A DNA stretch of 64,000 nucleotides from Gymnogyps californianus. Lineage: Eukaryota > Chordata > Aves > Accipitriformes > Cathartidae. The stretch covers positions 61,982,707 through 62,046,706 of the forward strand of contig NC_059473.1 of assembly GCF_018139145.2 (NCBI RefSeq). The letters run 5' to 3'. The notes under the pieces are model-generated. The model saw only the letters and a list, made by a program, of their open reading frames with translations. It searched no databases and had not been told where the DNA came from. How positions within the stretch are numbered: the first letter of the stretch is position 1; each line of letters starts with the position of its first letter. This document shows positions 1 to 14,027 of this stretch, piece after piece. The position numbers were made by a program, and so were the translations under genes.

Positions 1-2320
1 GCCTTGTGTGGTTCAACATTACTAAAAAGCATGAAAGATCTCTTCTTAGCAAGGTTTATTAGCTTTTACATGCAATTCTTGTACTTCATTTTAAACTGTG
101 TAGTTTCATATTTTGGATCAGTTCTAAACAGCACTCAAGATAGATTATAGATATGTTGTATTTGCAAAGCACCACTTTTATTACAGAAACAAAGATTTGT
201 ATTATTTATTTGCTTTATTAATGTAACGTTCACTGGCAGAGTTTATATTAGTCTTCATCAAACCTTTCCAGAAAAATGAAATTTGTGGTACAACTGCATC
301 TGTTATACGGGATTTGTAGGTCTAGAATTGGCAGTCAGCAATCATGCCTGTTCACATACCTGTGTGAAATGGCCCAGGTTAACACATATTTGCAATTTCA
401 TGTGGCCCAAGTGAGTTCATTTGGAGACTTCTCATGAAGAGGAAAATTCCTGCATGATTTAGCAAAGCTTGCGAGTTCACTCACCCCTCCTGAAACCTAA
501 AAGATACTGAAAGAAACCAGAGAAATATTTACGTTGTTTGTAACTCTCATAAGTTTATGTAACATGTTACTAGTTCATGAAAGCTCTTTAATTCATAGAA
601 TGCTTATATTTTTAGGTAATGCTAGTCTTACAGAGGTAATTTGAACTAAGTTTATTTTATTGCATTGGATACATTTTTGTGGAGGTTAGGTGCTAACTAT
701 GCAGTTGAATTTAGAATGGAAAACACAGAATTTCACACTGAGGATGAATAATTCAGTTTTTAAGTTGCTAGCAAGATAAGAATAAGTGGATTGCTGTCAA
801 ATGATCTTTATCTTATTTGTCAAGATAAAGCACAGTCCCAAAGCCATAAACAGATTGTAAAGGAGACATTTCCTTCTTACCCTTTCTTTCACACTTTCAA
901 AGATCTTTGCAAATCTGTCCAACTAAATTAGAGCACTTTTTTTCTCTTTATAAGCTGGTACTTTTTAAACAAGAAAACTCTTAGTTTGTGCAGCAATATC
1001 TAGAAAGGCTTACATGCTCTTCCTTTTAAAATTGTACAGATATGTAATTAGTGCATGCATATATCTGCATGCCCTAACATCAATTTTAGAGCATATTTTT
1101 TTTAAAAAATCTACAAAACCAAAACAGCTGCACATTTTTACATTTCTGACATATAAAGCTCCAGCCAATATATTCTGCCCCTTAGATTTATAAGCTATTT
1201 AAGGTTAGGTAGCTTTATCTCTGACCATAGCTACTACAATATTGTTCTCATTAATGACAGTAAGAAAAAGAATGTCTGCACCCTTTTCAGTCTCCCTTTA
1301 CTTCCCAAAAGTCCCTCTTCCAGAAGTGACATCCTGGTGAAATATAGGCCCATCAGCCTCTTCTTCCTCTCTACTTATCTTTTTGAGCAGTGCCCCAGAG
1401 GGCAAAAAAAAAGTATTCTGACCAAATTGGGAACACATTTCCAAGCTGAACAGTAGTTCCCACCAGCAACAACTCTGGACTCAGACCAGGACCTCAACTC
1501 ACATAAATCAGCATAAAATGTCTTTGAAACTGCAATAATTTGCACTTGCAGAAGATTTGGCCCTCAGATCAGAAGCTCAGCATGAAAGAATTTATATCTC
1601 CCTTCTTAATTATGCCAGACAAATGGTGTGTTGCTTTAATAAGGAGAGAAAGGCAGCTTCCAGAAGTGCCCTGCATTTAGTGAGATGAAGTTCTACATAT
1701 ACACTGCCAGGATCATCTGACTGAATTTTTCTTTTCTTTTCTTTTTTTTTTTGAGCTATTTGTTCTTAATCATGTATTTAAATCTAACTGTAAAGACTTA
1801 GCAGATTCTAGATGTTGTTTTCTGCTAAAGCTGTACTGGGACAATATGATTCTTCAGGGAAAAAATAAAAAAAGAAAGTCAGCTGAAACCAAGCAAAAAC
1901 AATCTAGACAGTATTTAGACTTAAGACTCCTCACTGCTTTTTTTTCTTTTTGCCTTAAATCTATTCTTTTAATAATTCACTTAAAATTATTTGTGCTTTA
2001 AGGAATGCTCTTCAAGCTCCCTCTTTCAGATTTCCTTAAAAAAATGAAAGCGGGAACGTCTCCAATTACAAAATTTCTCCTGGAAAGTCTCATACTGACA
2101 TAGGCAAAGCATGTTAGAATACACAATTATTTTCTGAATGAAAAAATTATTTAGGAGTCTAATACTAAATATACACAGGGACTTTGTCAGCTATCTACAA
2201 TTTTAGGCAATATTGTCCAACACTGAATTGTCCAACACAGAGATGTAATGTCCCGAACAGTAGTGCAGTCCCTTAACACCTCAGTATCTGCCTATAAAGT
2301 TGTGCAGGCACCTCATTTTT
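1..2320. other. AT-rich noncoding DNA, no gene seen
   Basis: All six frames are broken up by stop codons, and no frame reaches 60 codons. There are only short homopolymer runs (for example pyrimidines near 1728-1752). I see no repeat family, RNA gene or promoter that I can support. Intron or intergenic DNA fits equally well. Confidence 0.6.
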
Positions 2321-2780
2321 CACTGATGCTGTTGAGTTCCTTCTGAGCTTTCATCACACTCCCAGGTGCTCCTTGGTGTACCTCCAGCAGGATGTTGAGC
2401 CACCTTCATTGATCCTCCTTGGGGTCCAGGGCAGGCTGGTATTCACAAATCACATCTGCCTGGACAGGGCCTCCCAAAGCGAGACCCAGGGATGAGGCTG
2501 CCAGGTGACTGGATTATGAAGAAGCAAGAGGGGACTCGGGCCATGTCCCCACAGGATGCGTCAGAGGGTGGGGACCCTGGGGCCTGTGATGGCACTTAGC
2601 CACTGCCCACACCAGGGACAGACTTTCCAGCCTGTGGTTTTTCGTCTGAAGGTCTGACCTCATCCATGATACTGAGGGGCCTCTTTACTCCCCTCTTAGG
2701 AATTTCTTACCCTCTGAGGTAGCTGCTGGCCGCAGTCATTGGTTCCTGTGAATGCCATCTTTAGGCACCCAACGTTTGCA
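2321..2780. other. GC-richer patch of unknown origin
   Basis: The composition changes from AT-rich flanks to a GC-richer block with several CpGs and no open frame of useful length. Edges are gradual. It could be an old repeat, a decayed retrocopy or a short regulatory island. I recognise no family and see no terminal repeats or target duplications. Confidence 0.35.
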
Positions 2781-5700
2781 TTTTACAGGGAACTTGGATC
2801 TGACAAACCTCATATTCAAGAGGTCCTGGCATGACTCAGAACCAGCCAGGAGAAGCTTGGTTTACTATGGTACCTTGAGATAACCCTTCAGATATCTTGC
2901 CTCTGAGTGACCACTGAATCCCTCTCTCAACCTTCAAACGAAAAGTCACCAGGCAAAGAGGATAACTAAAAATTCCCATTACTTAGCCCTCAGAGTCTAT
3001 CTTTGGGGTTTTTTTTAGAAAAAAAATAGTGCATCATTATCTAAGTACAAGGCAGGACTTCTACATTTCCCAGGGAAATATGTCCCACTCTCTAAGTCCT
3101 GTTCTTCTCATGGAAGTAATACATGTAGCAAAACAACTATGACTGAGGAACAAAACCAAAATGCCTCATTGTTTTTCAATATTTTCCATGTTTCTATTCA
3201 AATAATAAAATGGCTGAATCAGTACCTCTTTTAGTGAATTTAAAGAATTACCATGTGCATAAAAGTGGCACATATCTCTGTACTTACTGTTTCTGAGAGA
3301 TAATCACTTATCATTGGATTACAAGTTCCTTTGGGGTTTGTGAGAGGGAGGGAAATGGATTTTCTTGGTATTCAGCAACTTAAACAGCATATAAAATTAC
3401 ATCTGTCTTTCCCATTGCAGTCTAGTACCTGAAGAAGGGGTATATTTAGGAAGAAGTCACCCTGAATTTGTTGTCTCACCCATCTGATAAACCCTAGATG
3501 TACTGAATTTCCAAGTATTGTCTGCTTACACAGTGTGAAACATGTCCCTGTCCCAGCAGAATGCTTATGGTAAGCACCAGTGAGCGGCTGGGGCCAGAAA
3601 CAAGGATCTGCGCAGACAGCTGTAGGAGCCTGGACAGCCTGCTCCACAGAGCACACAGGAGCAAAGACAAGCAGCCCAAACTCCTAACTTCGGCACCTTC
3701 TGTTAGAATATCCAAATGCACTTGATTGTGACATTGCACCGACTTGTGTTTCTGCAAGGGTGAAATTCAAATGCTGGCTTGTCTGGAAGAGTTCTGAACT
3801 TTGTGTTAATTAATGCATAGGAGAGTTTATTGTGCCTAATTAATGCATTAATTAATATTTTGCCTGTGCTTAGAAACACGTACCTTGAGTGGAAAACAGG
3901 AAAACTTCATAAGAGATGAGGGAAGTATTCTACTGGAAGATGTGAGGTTCTGAAATGTACGGGTTTCAAAGAGCTATTGTTGCCTAAAAGAAAACAGTGA
4001 AAAAACATTGCATTTGGATGTGTTCCACTTACTCATTTCTTCCCCTTACTTTGTACTAGTTGGGCTATTTACATGAAAACATCATCTTTGTTCTTTAGGA
4101 GTTCATCTGCTGCTTGTTCCCTGCCTGAAGTCAAAATAATGCTATGTTTGTGAGATTTTAATCACCTCTACTGCAAACAATTATGAAATTATAAACAGAA
4201 GATTATGACTTCAAGTGGGAACTAAGTGGCAGGAGCTGATGAACTCTTAAAAGCAAAGATCCTGTTATCATGCAAATGCTTCCAGTAATGAAGAAAATGA
4301 AACAAAAATAATGTAAAAAATCTAAATATGAACATCTGAATCATAGACAGCAGTGGGTCTTTCAGACAGGATAATGGTAGTTGAAATGATTTCATAATAA
4401 ACTTATAGAGCCATGCAAGCAATTATTATTTTATTATATATCCATTTTTACATCTGTAATATTTCTTTTTCATCAGCAGGATTTTGTTTTGAAAAACAGA
4501 ATCCTACCAGAGCCTACCGTTTTTTAAGCAGAATCTCATCATTTTCTGTAGATAGCACATGCTTTTCACACCTCTTATTTGTTTATGGCAGTTACATCCA
4601 AGAAAAGCAAGGCATGCATGATTTATACTACAGCTTCCCTCTCCTTCCAGTTGAACAGTGCTGAGGAAATCAGGAGTAAGCCTGAAATGTTCAGCTTCAA
4701 GGATACCAACAGAAGAAGCCAGCGAGCCTACACGTGTGCCAACGCTTGCACAGCAGCAGCACAGGTGTTCTCCAAACCACCCCTTCGCCTCGGCTGTGTG
4801 CATTGCCAGCAGAGGGAAGGGCTCTCCCCCAGACTTGCTCTTTTACCTCCAAGGCAGGATATACAGAGACAAGCATTTGACACCAACCTACCTTCTCAAA
4901 GTGTTGCAGTGATGTACCATCAAATGCGCAACCACTCCTCTGTATTTCACTGCTTTTCCTTACAGAGAATGATTGCCAGTGTTCTGCTTAGCCTATCCGT
5001 GCAGGTTTCATTGATATCACTCTCCCCTGATTGACGTCGGCTTAGCAATGCTGGTCAGCTGAGCGATGGCACTGCTCAGAGAGACCTGCTGTTCTCATCC
5101 AGGTTGTGGATTTGGATTGCCCTGAGAATCCCTGGCAAATCCTGACACATCCACTTAAAAAGCCGTTTGTTCCCAGTATACTCTTTGAACTGCACTCAGC
5201 CTTTGTAATAAGCAGCTGGATATTTATGGCTATCACTGAATTCTATGTATTTTTTAAGGACCTCTGCACAAGATTCTTCTAAACTTGCTTTATATATTTT
5301 TGGAGTGTGTTTTATTTCTGGCAGCCAGGCGGGTGGCCTGAAAGACCGTTTCAGAGATTGCAGTCGCTGCTGGCATAAGAATGGGAGGACACTAACAGCT
5401 GGAGACACCTCCAAGGCCACTGAGTCTGGTAGAGGTGATCTGGTCCAGCAAAGGTGATTCACCTGAGGACTGAGGTGTAGCCCAGTCTCCAGGGGGTAGA
5501 GCTGGTCGTAGCAAAGGTGAAGTCACCAAGTGAAACCTAATAGCAACTCTTTATCTAAGCAGATAGTGTTTTGACCACTGAAGTCCTGGTATATGTATAA
5601 TTGCCTGAAAGTTAAAGTGCCCGTAAAGCAGGATGGAGGTGAAATTAAGGATATGGCAGACATTACTCCCATCACGATTTTTGATGATGACATGGTAATC

Positions 5701-8700
5701 AGGTGAAAATGGAGGTTTCTCCAGAATTGCACTTTGAGAAAATGGCTGATATTTGTTAGATGACAGAGTTTCAGTATATTTGTTGCGCTAACTGAAGCTT
5801 CAGTTACTCTAAACACATAATTGCATGCTATGTGATGAGAGCAACAAAGACTACAAAAACAGCTTCCAAATGCTAAAAACAGACTTTGAGTGAAATTTGT
5901 CACCTCAAAGGACTAGCATAAGATTCAGTAAGACTTGCTTTGGTAATGTTTGCTACCTTGCTTGAAGTCTCACCCTCTAGGAAGAATAAATGCATTAAAA
6001 AATCAGGTTTTATTTTTTTAAGTAAATTTCTAGCTTTGTGTTGCAGAGAAGAACTTGAGTATATTATTCAGGTGCACTTTGAAAGTGCCTAAATCAGAAA
6101 TCTAATACAATAAAACTACTTTTCAAAATCTCATGGAAAGGAAGGAAGGCATTTATCTCCAAAGTTTATTTCAGTGCTAGGCTGCTGAGACTGAAAGCTA
6201 TGGATCTTTGATCACATTTACACAATAATTTGAAGATTTTTGTGGAATTTCATCATACTCTTTCCTACATGAATTTTGCCTTCAATTTGATACATTTAAT
6301 AGATCTTAACTAATCCAAACCAAGATCTTCAAAGGGCATGTATTTGAAAGCACATGCTGTTACGTCATGTAAAGCCTTAGTTCAGCTCTAGAAGCATTTA
6401 GATGTCTGTATCTTATTGTGCTTTCTCTGAAGACCATATGCCAACAAGAAATTTCACGCCATCATTTACATCTTACGTATTCTTTCTGTAAAGCTTCTTT
6501 GCAAAACTCACAGAGCTGAACGAAGAAACTGTTCCAGTTTTGGTCATAGTCAAGACAATGCTTTTTATATTCTTGTTGCTGAACCTTGTAATTTAATAGT
6601 AAGTCTCACAGGTTTGGATCGTTTAAGTCAATAGATCATATTAGAAAATCAGCTTTAAAAGAAAAAAATTCTTTCCTGACCACCATTGCTCAATGAAAAA
6701 AATTGTACTCTGAGGGTACAGAAATCAGAAAGTTAAATAAAATGTATTATTCTTTAACAGCCTAAGCATTTCTAAGTCAGGAGCATGAATTTAGGGACCT
6801 GACTCAATAGTGACACTTTAAATTTTACACTTAACAATACTTCTTAGATACATGCTTTTTTCTGTTTAAATATAGTGTTAGGGGTTTTTTAAAGATCAGC
6901 GAAATTCCTTCTATTCTTCCTAAGATATGGAAGTGTAAAACACACGCATACATTTTACTTACTGTCAAAGTTTCTTTTCCTAGTGCTCTCTGTAGAAATA
7001 ATTGAAGGTAGAAAGTATATACCTTTTATATAGAAAGACATTAATGCTTTCAATCAGTTTCCTATTTAAGATTCTAAAAGAGATAACAAATAGACAACTA
7101 CTTCTAAATGCAGTGATTGTGGCACCTTTGGGATGTCAGCATTTCCTAACCATTCTCAGCCTTTTTTACCATCACTGCTTCGTTTTCTCTTCTAAGGCCA
7201 TACAGTGTACAAGCTGTGTTTTTAATAATTTTGCTAGGTTTGTAATACCAGTGTGATGTTTTAATAAAGATTCAAAGAGTAAAGAGGCAGCAGGCTAACT
7301 ATTTTCACTGATACACTTAGCAAAGCGAGATATACAACAATGGATTTTTTTTTTCCTTCTCAGTCTTTGTTGGAATCTATTGCAACCTGCAAATGCTACA
7401 CTGTAATTGTACAGCAATAGACTTCTATCATTCTCTGCTGCAGGAAACAACCAGTGCGCTGTAACAGACAGACTTCTCTATTATCCCTGTTTAGTGTCTC
7501 CAGCCAAAAAGCAACAACAGCGGTTCATCCTTGGTCAGGTCCCAGTTGGGACTATGTAATTACCATTGTGGTGGATCAGAGGCAATTAATTTTATTCCTC
7601 TTGCTTTAAAAAGCAGCAATCAAAAGAGGGGGATGGTGAGGCTTTTAATGCCAGAATACAGTCCAACACAGAGGTTACACAATTAAAATAAGAAAATATG
7701 AAGCAACAGAAAAGTTAAAATAGCACTACCTCAGCTGGCTTACAGTGGCAGAGCACTATGGGGAACAATGCCAGTTTATGCTCTCAAAAGATCTATTGCA
7801 GGTTTCCAGCAGTTCAGACATTGCTATTACTAAACCGTATTCTTTATTGAAGTCATCACAAAGTGCAGTCTTTTCTACTACAACAAGCTTTGTTGCTTGA
7901 TTGTTCTTATTCAAATCTCAGACTAGGAAATGACAACGTAGCCTTCTTGGACAAGTGTGAGTCACCATGGCTATCATTCCTCAAGATGCTTATTTACACA
8001 GATCCCCAATAACAATGGTTTCACTCTAAGAAAAAAGACTTCTGAGTAGCAAGATCAACCTGTGAGATGTTTGTCCAACTTGTTTCCAGGCTCATATTGC
8101 ATTTCATTTTCAAAATAAGAAATCAATGACTGTAATAAATCCTGCCTGTCACCACACCCCTCATTTGCCATATGTATTAGTTGTAAAAGAATTTGGACAA
8201 TAAGTAAGTTACATGCTTTCAAATGTCCACTGAACTTCATACAGCGAAAACATACTGCTCCTGAAGAGGAGGTAACACACATAGAGGGCATCAGTTGCTT
8301 GTGATGCACATTAAGATGGTTGAGTAAGCTGTCAGTGATAACAATCAAATTTTCATCTGTCCTCAATGAATTCCCAGCAGAGAAATAAAGCTTCCTTGAA
8401 AGCCAGTCCACAGGTTGCCTCGTCCTCTTTCAAAAACAATTTCCAGAAAAGAATGTTCTGTATGGGTAAGAGAATGGTAAGTGTGTTAGATGTGTTTCAA
8501 ACGAAGAGACATTCTAAAATACATGACAGAAACTATCTTAGATCTAGTAAACTATGTTCTAGTATCCTTTGAAACAATGAACTCCTTAATCTGACAGCAA
8601 AAGTATATGCTAGTTCTGACCCACTACGGTGCTCTTGAAAAAGAGACTACAATAAAAATGATGTACATGCTTTGCTAAATGATCCATTTCTATTCAGATA

Positions 8701-9100
8701 ACATACCTCTCTTAACATCTAAAAATGTTACCTCATCTCTTTTGAAACTGAATGGGCTTGTCAATAGACTCTTGCACAGGTGAATTGACTCAGGCTATAT
8801 CAGAGGTTTATGGGGGGACTCCAGATAAATATATAGAAAACATGAGACAGGATTACATTACGTTGTCTGCTATATCACACAGCTAATCCATTTATTTCTT
8901 TTTCCCTAATTTTTATTTTAAGGTTTTGTTTTTTGTTTTTATTGGATGTGTTTTTTAATATTTTCGGAAAGCCTGCCAGGTGAAAACATGGATACTTATA
9001 CTCTAATATTTCAGGCTTCAGGGTTTTTCAGCCTCTAGTGTTGGGAGTCATGCACTTGCCTTACTACCTGACATCACCTAGACATAAATGTATACTGGTC
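2781..9100. other. Noncoding DNA with possible regulatory blocks
   Basis: No recognisable gene. The longest frames (4579-5034 plus strand, 151 codons; 5523-5903 and 8055-8411 minus strand) have no domain, and the last begins at GTG. Frames this long are expected by chance in a window this size. A homeodomain-type palindrome cluster at 3806-3856 and a motif-dense block at 7440-7630 are the notable items. An imperfect palindrome AGGTGATTCACCT lies at 5452-5464, with a related AGGTGAAGTCACC at 5515-5527. Confidence 0.55.
3806..3856. promoter_or_regulatory. Possible homeodomain/POU site cluster
   Basis: The 12-mer TAATTAATGCAT occurs at 3807-3818 and again at 3837-3848, exactly 30 bp apart. The second copy is part of a perfect 18-bp palindrome, TAATTAATGCATTAATTA (3837-3854), and overlaps GCATTAATTAAT at 3845-3856. 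TAATTA is the generic homeodomain core, and GCAT joined to TAATTAAT resembles POU4-class (BRN3) sites. The words and spacing are seen directly. A regulatory role is inference, because AT-rich DNA generates such words by chance. Confidence 0.3.
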
Positions 9101-9425
9101 AGCTATCCTGCAGCGATTCATTTGAAGGCTCTTACTTCATATCCTCCCCTGTTATGGAGGCCACAGCAAACCATGTTAGTAGGAGTAGCACAGAATTGTC
9201 ATTGTCCTTCATTTTGGGAAGCCAAGTGCCACACCGGCAGCAGGAAGCTGCAATAAGAGAGGAGTTACACCCCCCTGTTGTGGTCAGGGAATGAGTCCCC
9301 CAGCCAGGGCCAGCACAAGGAACAAGACACCCTGCCCACTCATAGTCTTGTCCCTCTCTGCTGCGGTATCCACCGCTCACCTGTCATACAGTCCAGGACC
9401 CGGGCTACCCCTAGTAGATGATGCT
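9101..9425. other. GC-richer patch with overlapping short frames
   Basis: A GC-richer block in which short frames overlap on both strands (9038-9256, 9088-9294 and 9291-9575 plus; 9132-9380 minus). Such all-frame openness is typical of GC-rich sequence with few stops rather than of a gene. No family, terminal repeat or splice structure stands out. Its origin is unknown. Confidence 0.35.
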
Positions 9426-12400
9426 GCATGTGGGGAAGTACTTTTCTTAAACCCCAGCATGCAATCTTATCACATGAGGCAGTACATCAACTCACAGACA
9501 TCAAGACTTCAGAAAATCAGGAGCACTGTAAGAACAATTGTGCTCGCCATCTTAGGTTTAAGTTATGAGGTGTAATATTACACATGCAATATAAGTGGAA
9601 AGGTTAAGTTGGACGGAAAATCAAGGCCTTAAATTCATTAGTCGTACTCCACTCACTACATCTGCTTTACATTGACATAACACCACTAGACTTTTTCATT
9701 AGAGCGTTTTCCTATACATCAGAGCAGAGAGGAACATATTCTAAGTACACATTCAGACCGAGGGCCAAAGGCAGGGGGAAGGGTTTGGGAGCCACTCAGT
9801 GTACAAGAACAAGCATCAGAAAGTTCTGCCTGGTATGAATGTTAACTTTTCAGTGCTTTTGTCAGGAAAGGATAATACATGTTTAAAACAAACATACTGG
9901 ATTACAGAAAACAGAGGATATGCATATAGCTGTTACACACACACACACAAAAATCCATTATCAAAGCACACATTAACCTGAGCAATCATTTGCTTAATAA
10001 GCAGGAGTGATACGGAGGTGGATTGAGGTAGACTGTTTTGCCCTGCATTACTCATGGATCTCTGGGTAAGCAACTTCATATCTCAGGAATAGCCTCAGTT
10101 TAGATTCTATTTTATGTGGTACACCCCAAGTTGGCACTCCAACCTGTTTGTGTCATTTGAGCAGCACACCTCTAAGGACCTTGGTGGAAATATCGAGGAA
10201 CCAAAGGCACAAATGCATTTATAATAATATGTAATCTCAATTCCTAGCTATTTGTTTTATTTTTTTCTCAAGAAAATGCTTCAGGTGTTCTGTCTATCAC
10301 AGTCTGCCTTTCTGTTCCTAGAGCAGCATATTCAGTACTGACAGTCTGGCTAAATACCAGCCTACCAGGAGGGGAACCTGCTTAATTGCCTGGATTCTGG
10401 CTTCATAAAACAGCTTTCACACCTTAAGCTGGACTAGTTCGCATCTGTGGCTGTCAGGTTTCTGGCTTGCAAATGAAGAAATCAGCTGCTCCTGTTCCTT
10501 AAAGAATACCCAAGGGTACCAAACCTCATGCATAAAGTCAAAACATACAATCTGATTTCCATACAGAATAAGAATAACATATTTTGTTAATAAGAACTTC
10601 TCTAAATTACTGTACCTACCTTTTTTCTATTTTTTTTATACACAGAAGATACCATAACATGGTACTGATGAGGAATTAAATCAGACTTCTAGATAAAATT
10701 TAGAGCACACAACTTTTGTACCCAATCTGACTGTAATCTCAATTATGTCATCTGGGTCCATTCAGACTTTTTACTATCTCCATTTTGAGTGACAAGTTTG
10801 AGTCATTTTATTTTTTTTAATAAACAAAAGGTATTATCAAAAGCCTGCCTCATGGCAACATATACTCCAAAAACTATCAACCAACTAAAAATCCTACCTT
10901 TCAAACCTAAGCAGCAGCTCAGTTGAGAGGTGCGGAAAAGGGCAAGCTTGTTGCTGTATAAATAACAGATTATTTTAACTCCATACAACTTCCCTCTTTA
11001 AACATAGACTTGAGTCAAGGTAAACCAATTTCTTTACAGTAAACATGAATGTTAAATAACTACAAAGCTCCAGTTTTTTGAAAGGAAAGTGAATGCTCTT
11101 GTAAATCATAAAAGAGGTTTTCTGGCATCAGATGTTCTATTAAAAAAAAAACCTGCACGGCCTACTTTACCTTTCCCCATACAAATTATTTTTCAAATAA
11201 AAGACTGTGTATGCTCTTCTGCATTTAAAAGATACTACTATATTAAAAGAACATTAAGGATGGCAAGTTCATCCCTTAAATAATAAAAAAAGCTGGAAAT
11301 CCGTTTTTTTCTACTTTAGATTGTAAATCAAAGTCCATCACTGTGGGAGCTGAATATCTTCTATACAAAATCAATATCAATAGCAAAATCCTCACAGGTT
11401 TTATAGCATTTTCATACTTATCTGCTTTGACATCAGAATTTTGCCTGTATATTATCAATTCAACTGTGCTGTTTATGTGTATTGGTGGTACAATCTTTAA
11501 TTAGGTAATTACCCAGTATTTTTCAACACGATGCACAAGATGACTGGCTCTCTCTTCATGAGCAGCTAATCAATATTTCTTCTTATCCTCCCATTTATTG
11601 TGTAGTTCTGACCTTATTTATTCCACAGTCTCTTCACTCAGCAGAATAATATTTATTTCTTAATAGACTTCTTTGTGATATTGCTGTCACCACAATAGGG
11701 CTCAAAGGTAAATAATTCATTTTGGCAATATCCTCCGTAGGTAAAACCTTTGGAGAATTAAGACCTAGGAAACAATTGCTCTCTGGTAGGATCTGAAAGT
11801 CTTTTTCTCCTGACCATCCTTCTGGCCCATGTTTTTGACTTCTGTCAAAACCACAGAATGGGAAAGAAGAAGTGGAGGAGTGGCACATGTCTAGGTCCCA
11901 TTCAATGTGGAAGCGATGCCTCTGGACCTGGCAGCTGGAAAGCTTTTTTGGATTCCACAGTTTAAATTTGACCAGAGACGAAAGTTCTGACATTTGCCCT
12001 GATTTTACGTGCACAAATGTAGGAACAGACTTCTGTAGCTTTTCCTAATTCCTTAGCATATCACCAAAGCAGCTCAGCTGGACAATAGCTCAGATTAAAA
12101 GGGAAAGATAAAAAGTGTAAAAGGGTTCACTCTCTTGGAAGATGGGAAATATGACTTGAGCCTGCCCAGATCTTCCTCTTGTAGACAACAGCTTGAGCTC
12201 CTAGATTATCACGTAAAAGAAATACAACATAACCATCATCACTGTTTGAAGAGAAAAAGTTCTGTCCTCTGAAACCAAGGGCAATTTAAGGCAGCCACAG
12301 TAAAATAAATAGTAGATAAGTACATGCCAAACTGAGCTCCAGAATATCAAAAGTGGAAGCAATGAGGGAAATTGTGGTGCTCTATAACTTCAAGTTGTTA

Positions 12401-14027
12401 TGTTTTAAAATGTTCAATTGTTTATGAAATTTTAGGACAGAAATTAATAAAAGGATTAAAAAGACATTTTAAGTGTTTTTCCATTCAGCGGAGCCCGCTG
12501 TGAAACAGATGAGACACAAATGTGTATGTATGTCCTCCTTTCTACTGTTGACATGAACAGCAGAATGTCTTGAGCTAAGAGCAACACTTAGTGGGAACAT
12601 ACACTTTCCTCATCTCCCTCTACAAAGTTCCGGACTACCTTCACATCCTCTTACACAGCTTTGGGAAGATACAGTTCTTGGGCTCATGTCCTGAATACTA
12701 GGCATTTCTTCATCACTCAGAGCAACTGGAAAAACAAAAGGTATTAATCAGACCGTCACAGAGAATTTCTATACCTTCCTGACATTGAGTTTCAAAATTT
12801 GAAATGCACATGGAAAGAAGTTTGAAATGTTTTCTAAAATTTGTACTGTCTCCTACTACCCATGTTTCATGTTACTTTTTTAATATGGAAGTTTAAGCAT
12901 GGAAATTTCAGAAGGTGAAGGTCAGTTTTTTATGTGCCTCATTTACTTTGCAGTGCTAGTTCTAAATGGTCAGCAACAATTTTTATCCCGTGACTAACAG
13001 CTAAAAACCTGGAGGAAGTAAAATATCTACTAAAGTTCACAGAGGAATTTAGACCTTTAGCAGCTCTAGCAACTGTGACATTGTTCTAGCATGAAAAACT
13101 TATTTTCCCACTTACACACCAAGAAGTACATCTTATTGATTTTCCACAGCAGAAGTAGAAGGAAATGAAGGTCTAGAAGGAAAATAAATTCTTATATGAC
13201 CATGTACATGGCGCATGGTACTTCCAGATTTTCAGACAATTGGCTTATATGGATCACCATCTTCACAGCATGTTAAACATGCAGCTTTCAGCTATAGGGA
13301 TAAATAGAGGGGGTAGAAGCAATGAAGCTACAGTTTATGCACAGGTTATCTTTAGTTTAGTGAGAAATCAACAAACTGTACATTTGAATTCTTCTGCCCT
13401 GAATCTACTTTGGTCTGAAAACAAACCATTAGGAGTCAGTTTTCTTTCTCTTTATTCTCACAACTTGACAGACTGAAGAAAATGAAAGTCAGAAAATGTC
13501 TGTCTTTTTTCCCTTCCTCTTTTTCTTTTTCAATTTCTTCTATAAAAGGAAAAAATGAAAGCCCAATAAATATAGCTGAGGGAATGATGCCTGAGTTGTT
13601 GCTACACTGCACATATTCTTATAGCCTTCTAAATCGTAAAATGTTAACAGCAAAACTAAATCTTGACATGTTGATAGCTAAAACCATACTGCAATATGGC
13701 ACATCAATTGCCTGTTATGTTTTTGAGGACCAAAAAATATTCTCTTCTGTACCATTAACATAAATCAAACTGGTTAAATCACTTTAATACTCCAGGTGCC
13801 TCTTTTTTTCCTCAGATGGCACAATGGTTGATGTCAGTGCTAGTGGCAGAGGGGGGAGCAAAGAAGAGGGGGAAGGGAAATCAGATAGACTGTAGATTTG
13901 CAGAAGGGTTCTGTACACAAATCAAGCTCAATAAGCCTGTCAGATGAACATTTCACATTAAACAAAATAATAACCTGTCATATGATTTTAAACAGCTTTT
14001 TTTTTTTTTCCCTTTTTTTTTCCCCAG
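9426..14027. other. Noncoding DNA, no gene seen
   Basis: Apart from a short AC microsatellite at 9935-9949 there is nothing recognisable. Open frames (for example 11634-12014 minus, 126 codons; 13482-13763 plus, 93 codons) have no domain features and unremarkable composition. Confidence 0.55.
9935..9949. repeat. Short (AC)n microsatellite
   Basis: Seven and a half AC units in a row followed by an A run. Too short to be strongly polymorphic, but a clear simple repeat. Confidence 0.85.

Noticed and set aside
4579..5034. 151-codon plus-strand frame as a gene
   Set aside because: It starts at TTG, has no domain, signal or repeats, and overlaps several competing frames on both strands. A frame of this size is expected by chance in 64 kb read six ways.
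8055..8411. 118-codon minus-strand frame with protein-like composition
   Set aside because: It starts at GTG, has no recognised family, and no splice or promoter context. Length is within chance expectation for AT-rich DNA of this size.
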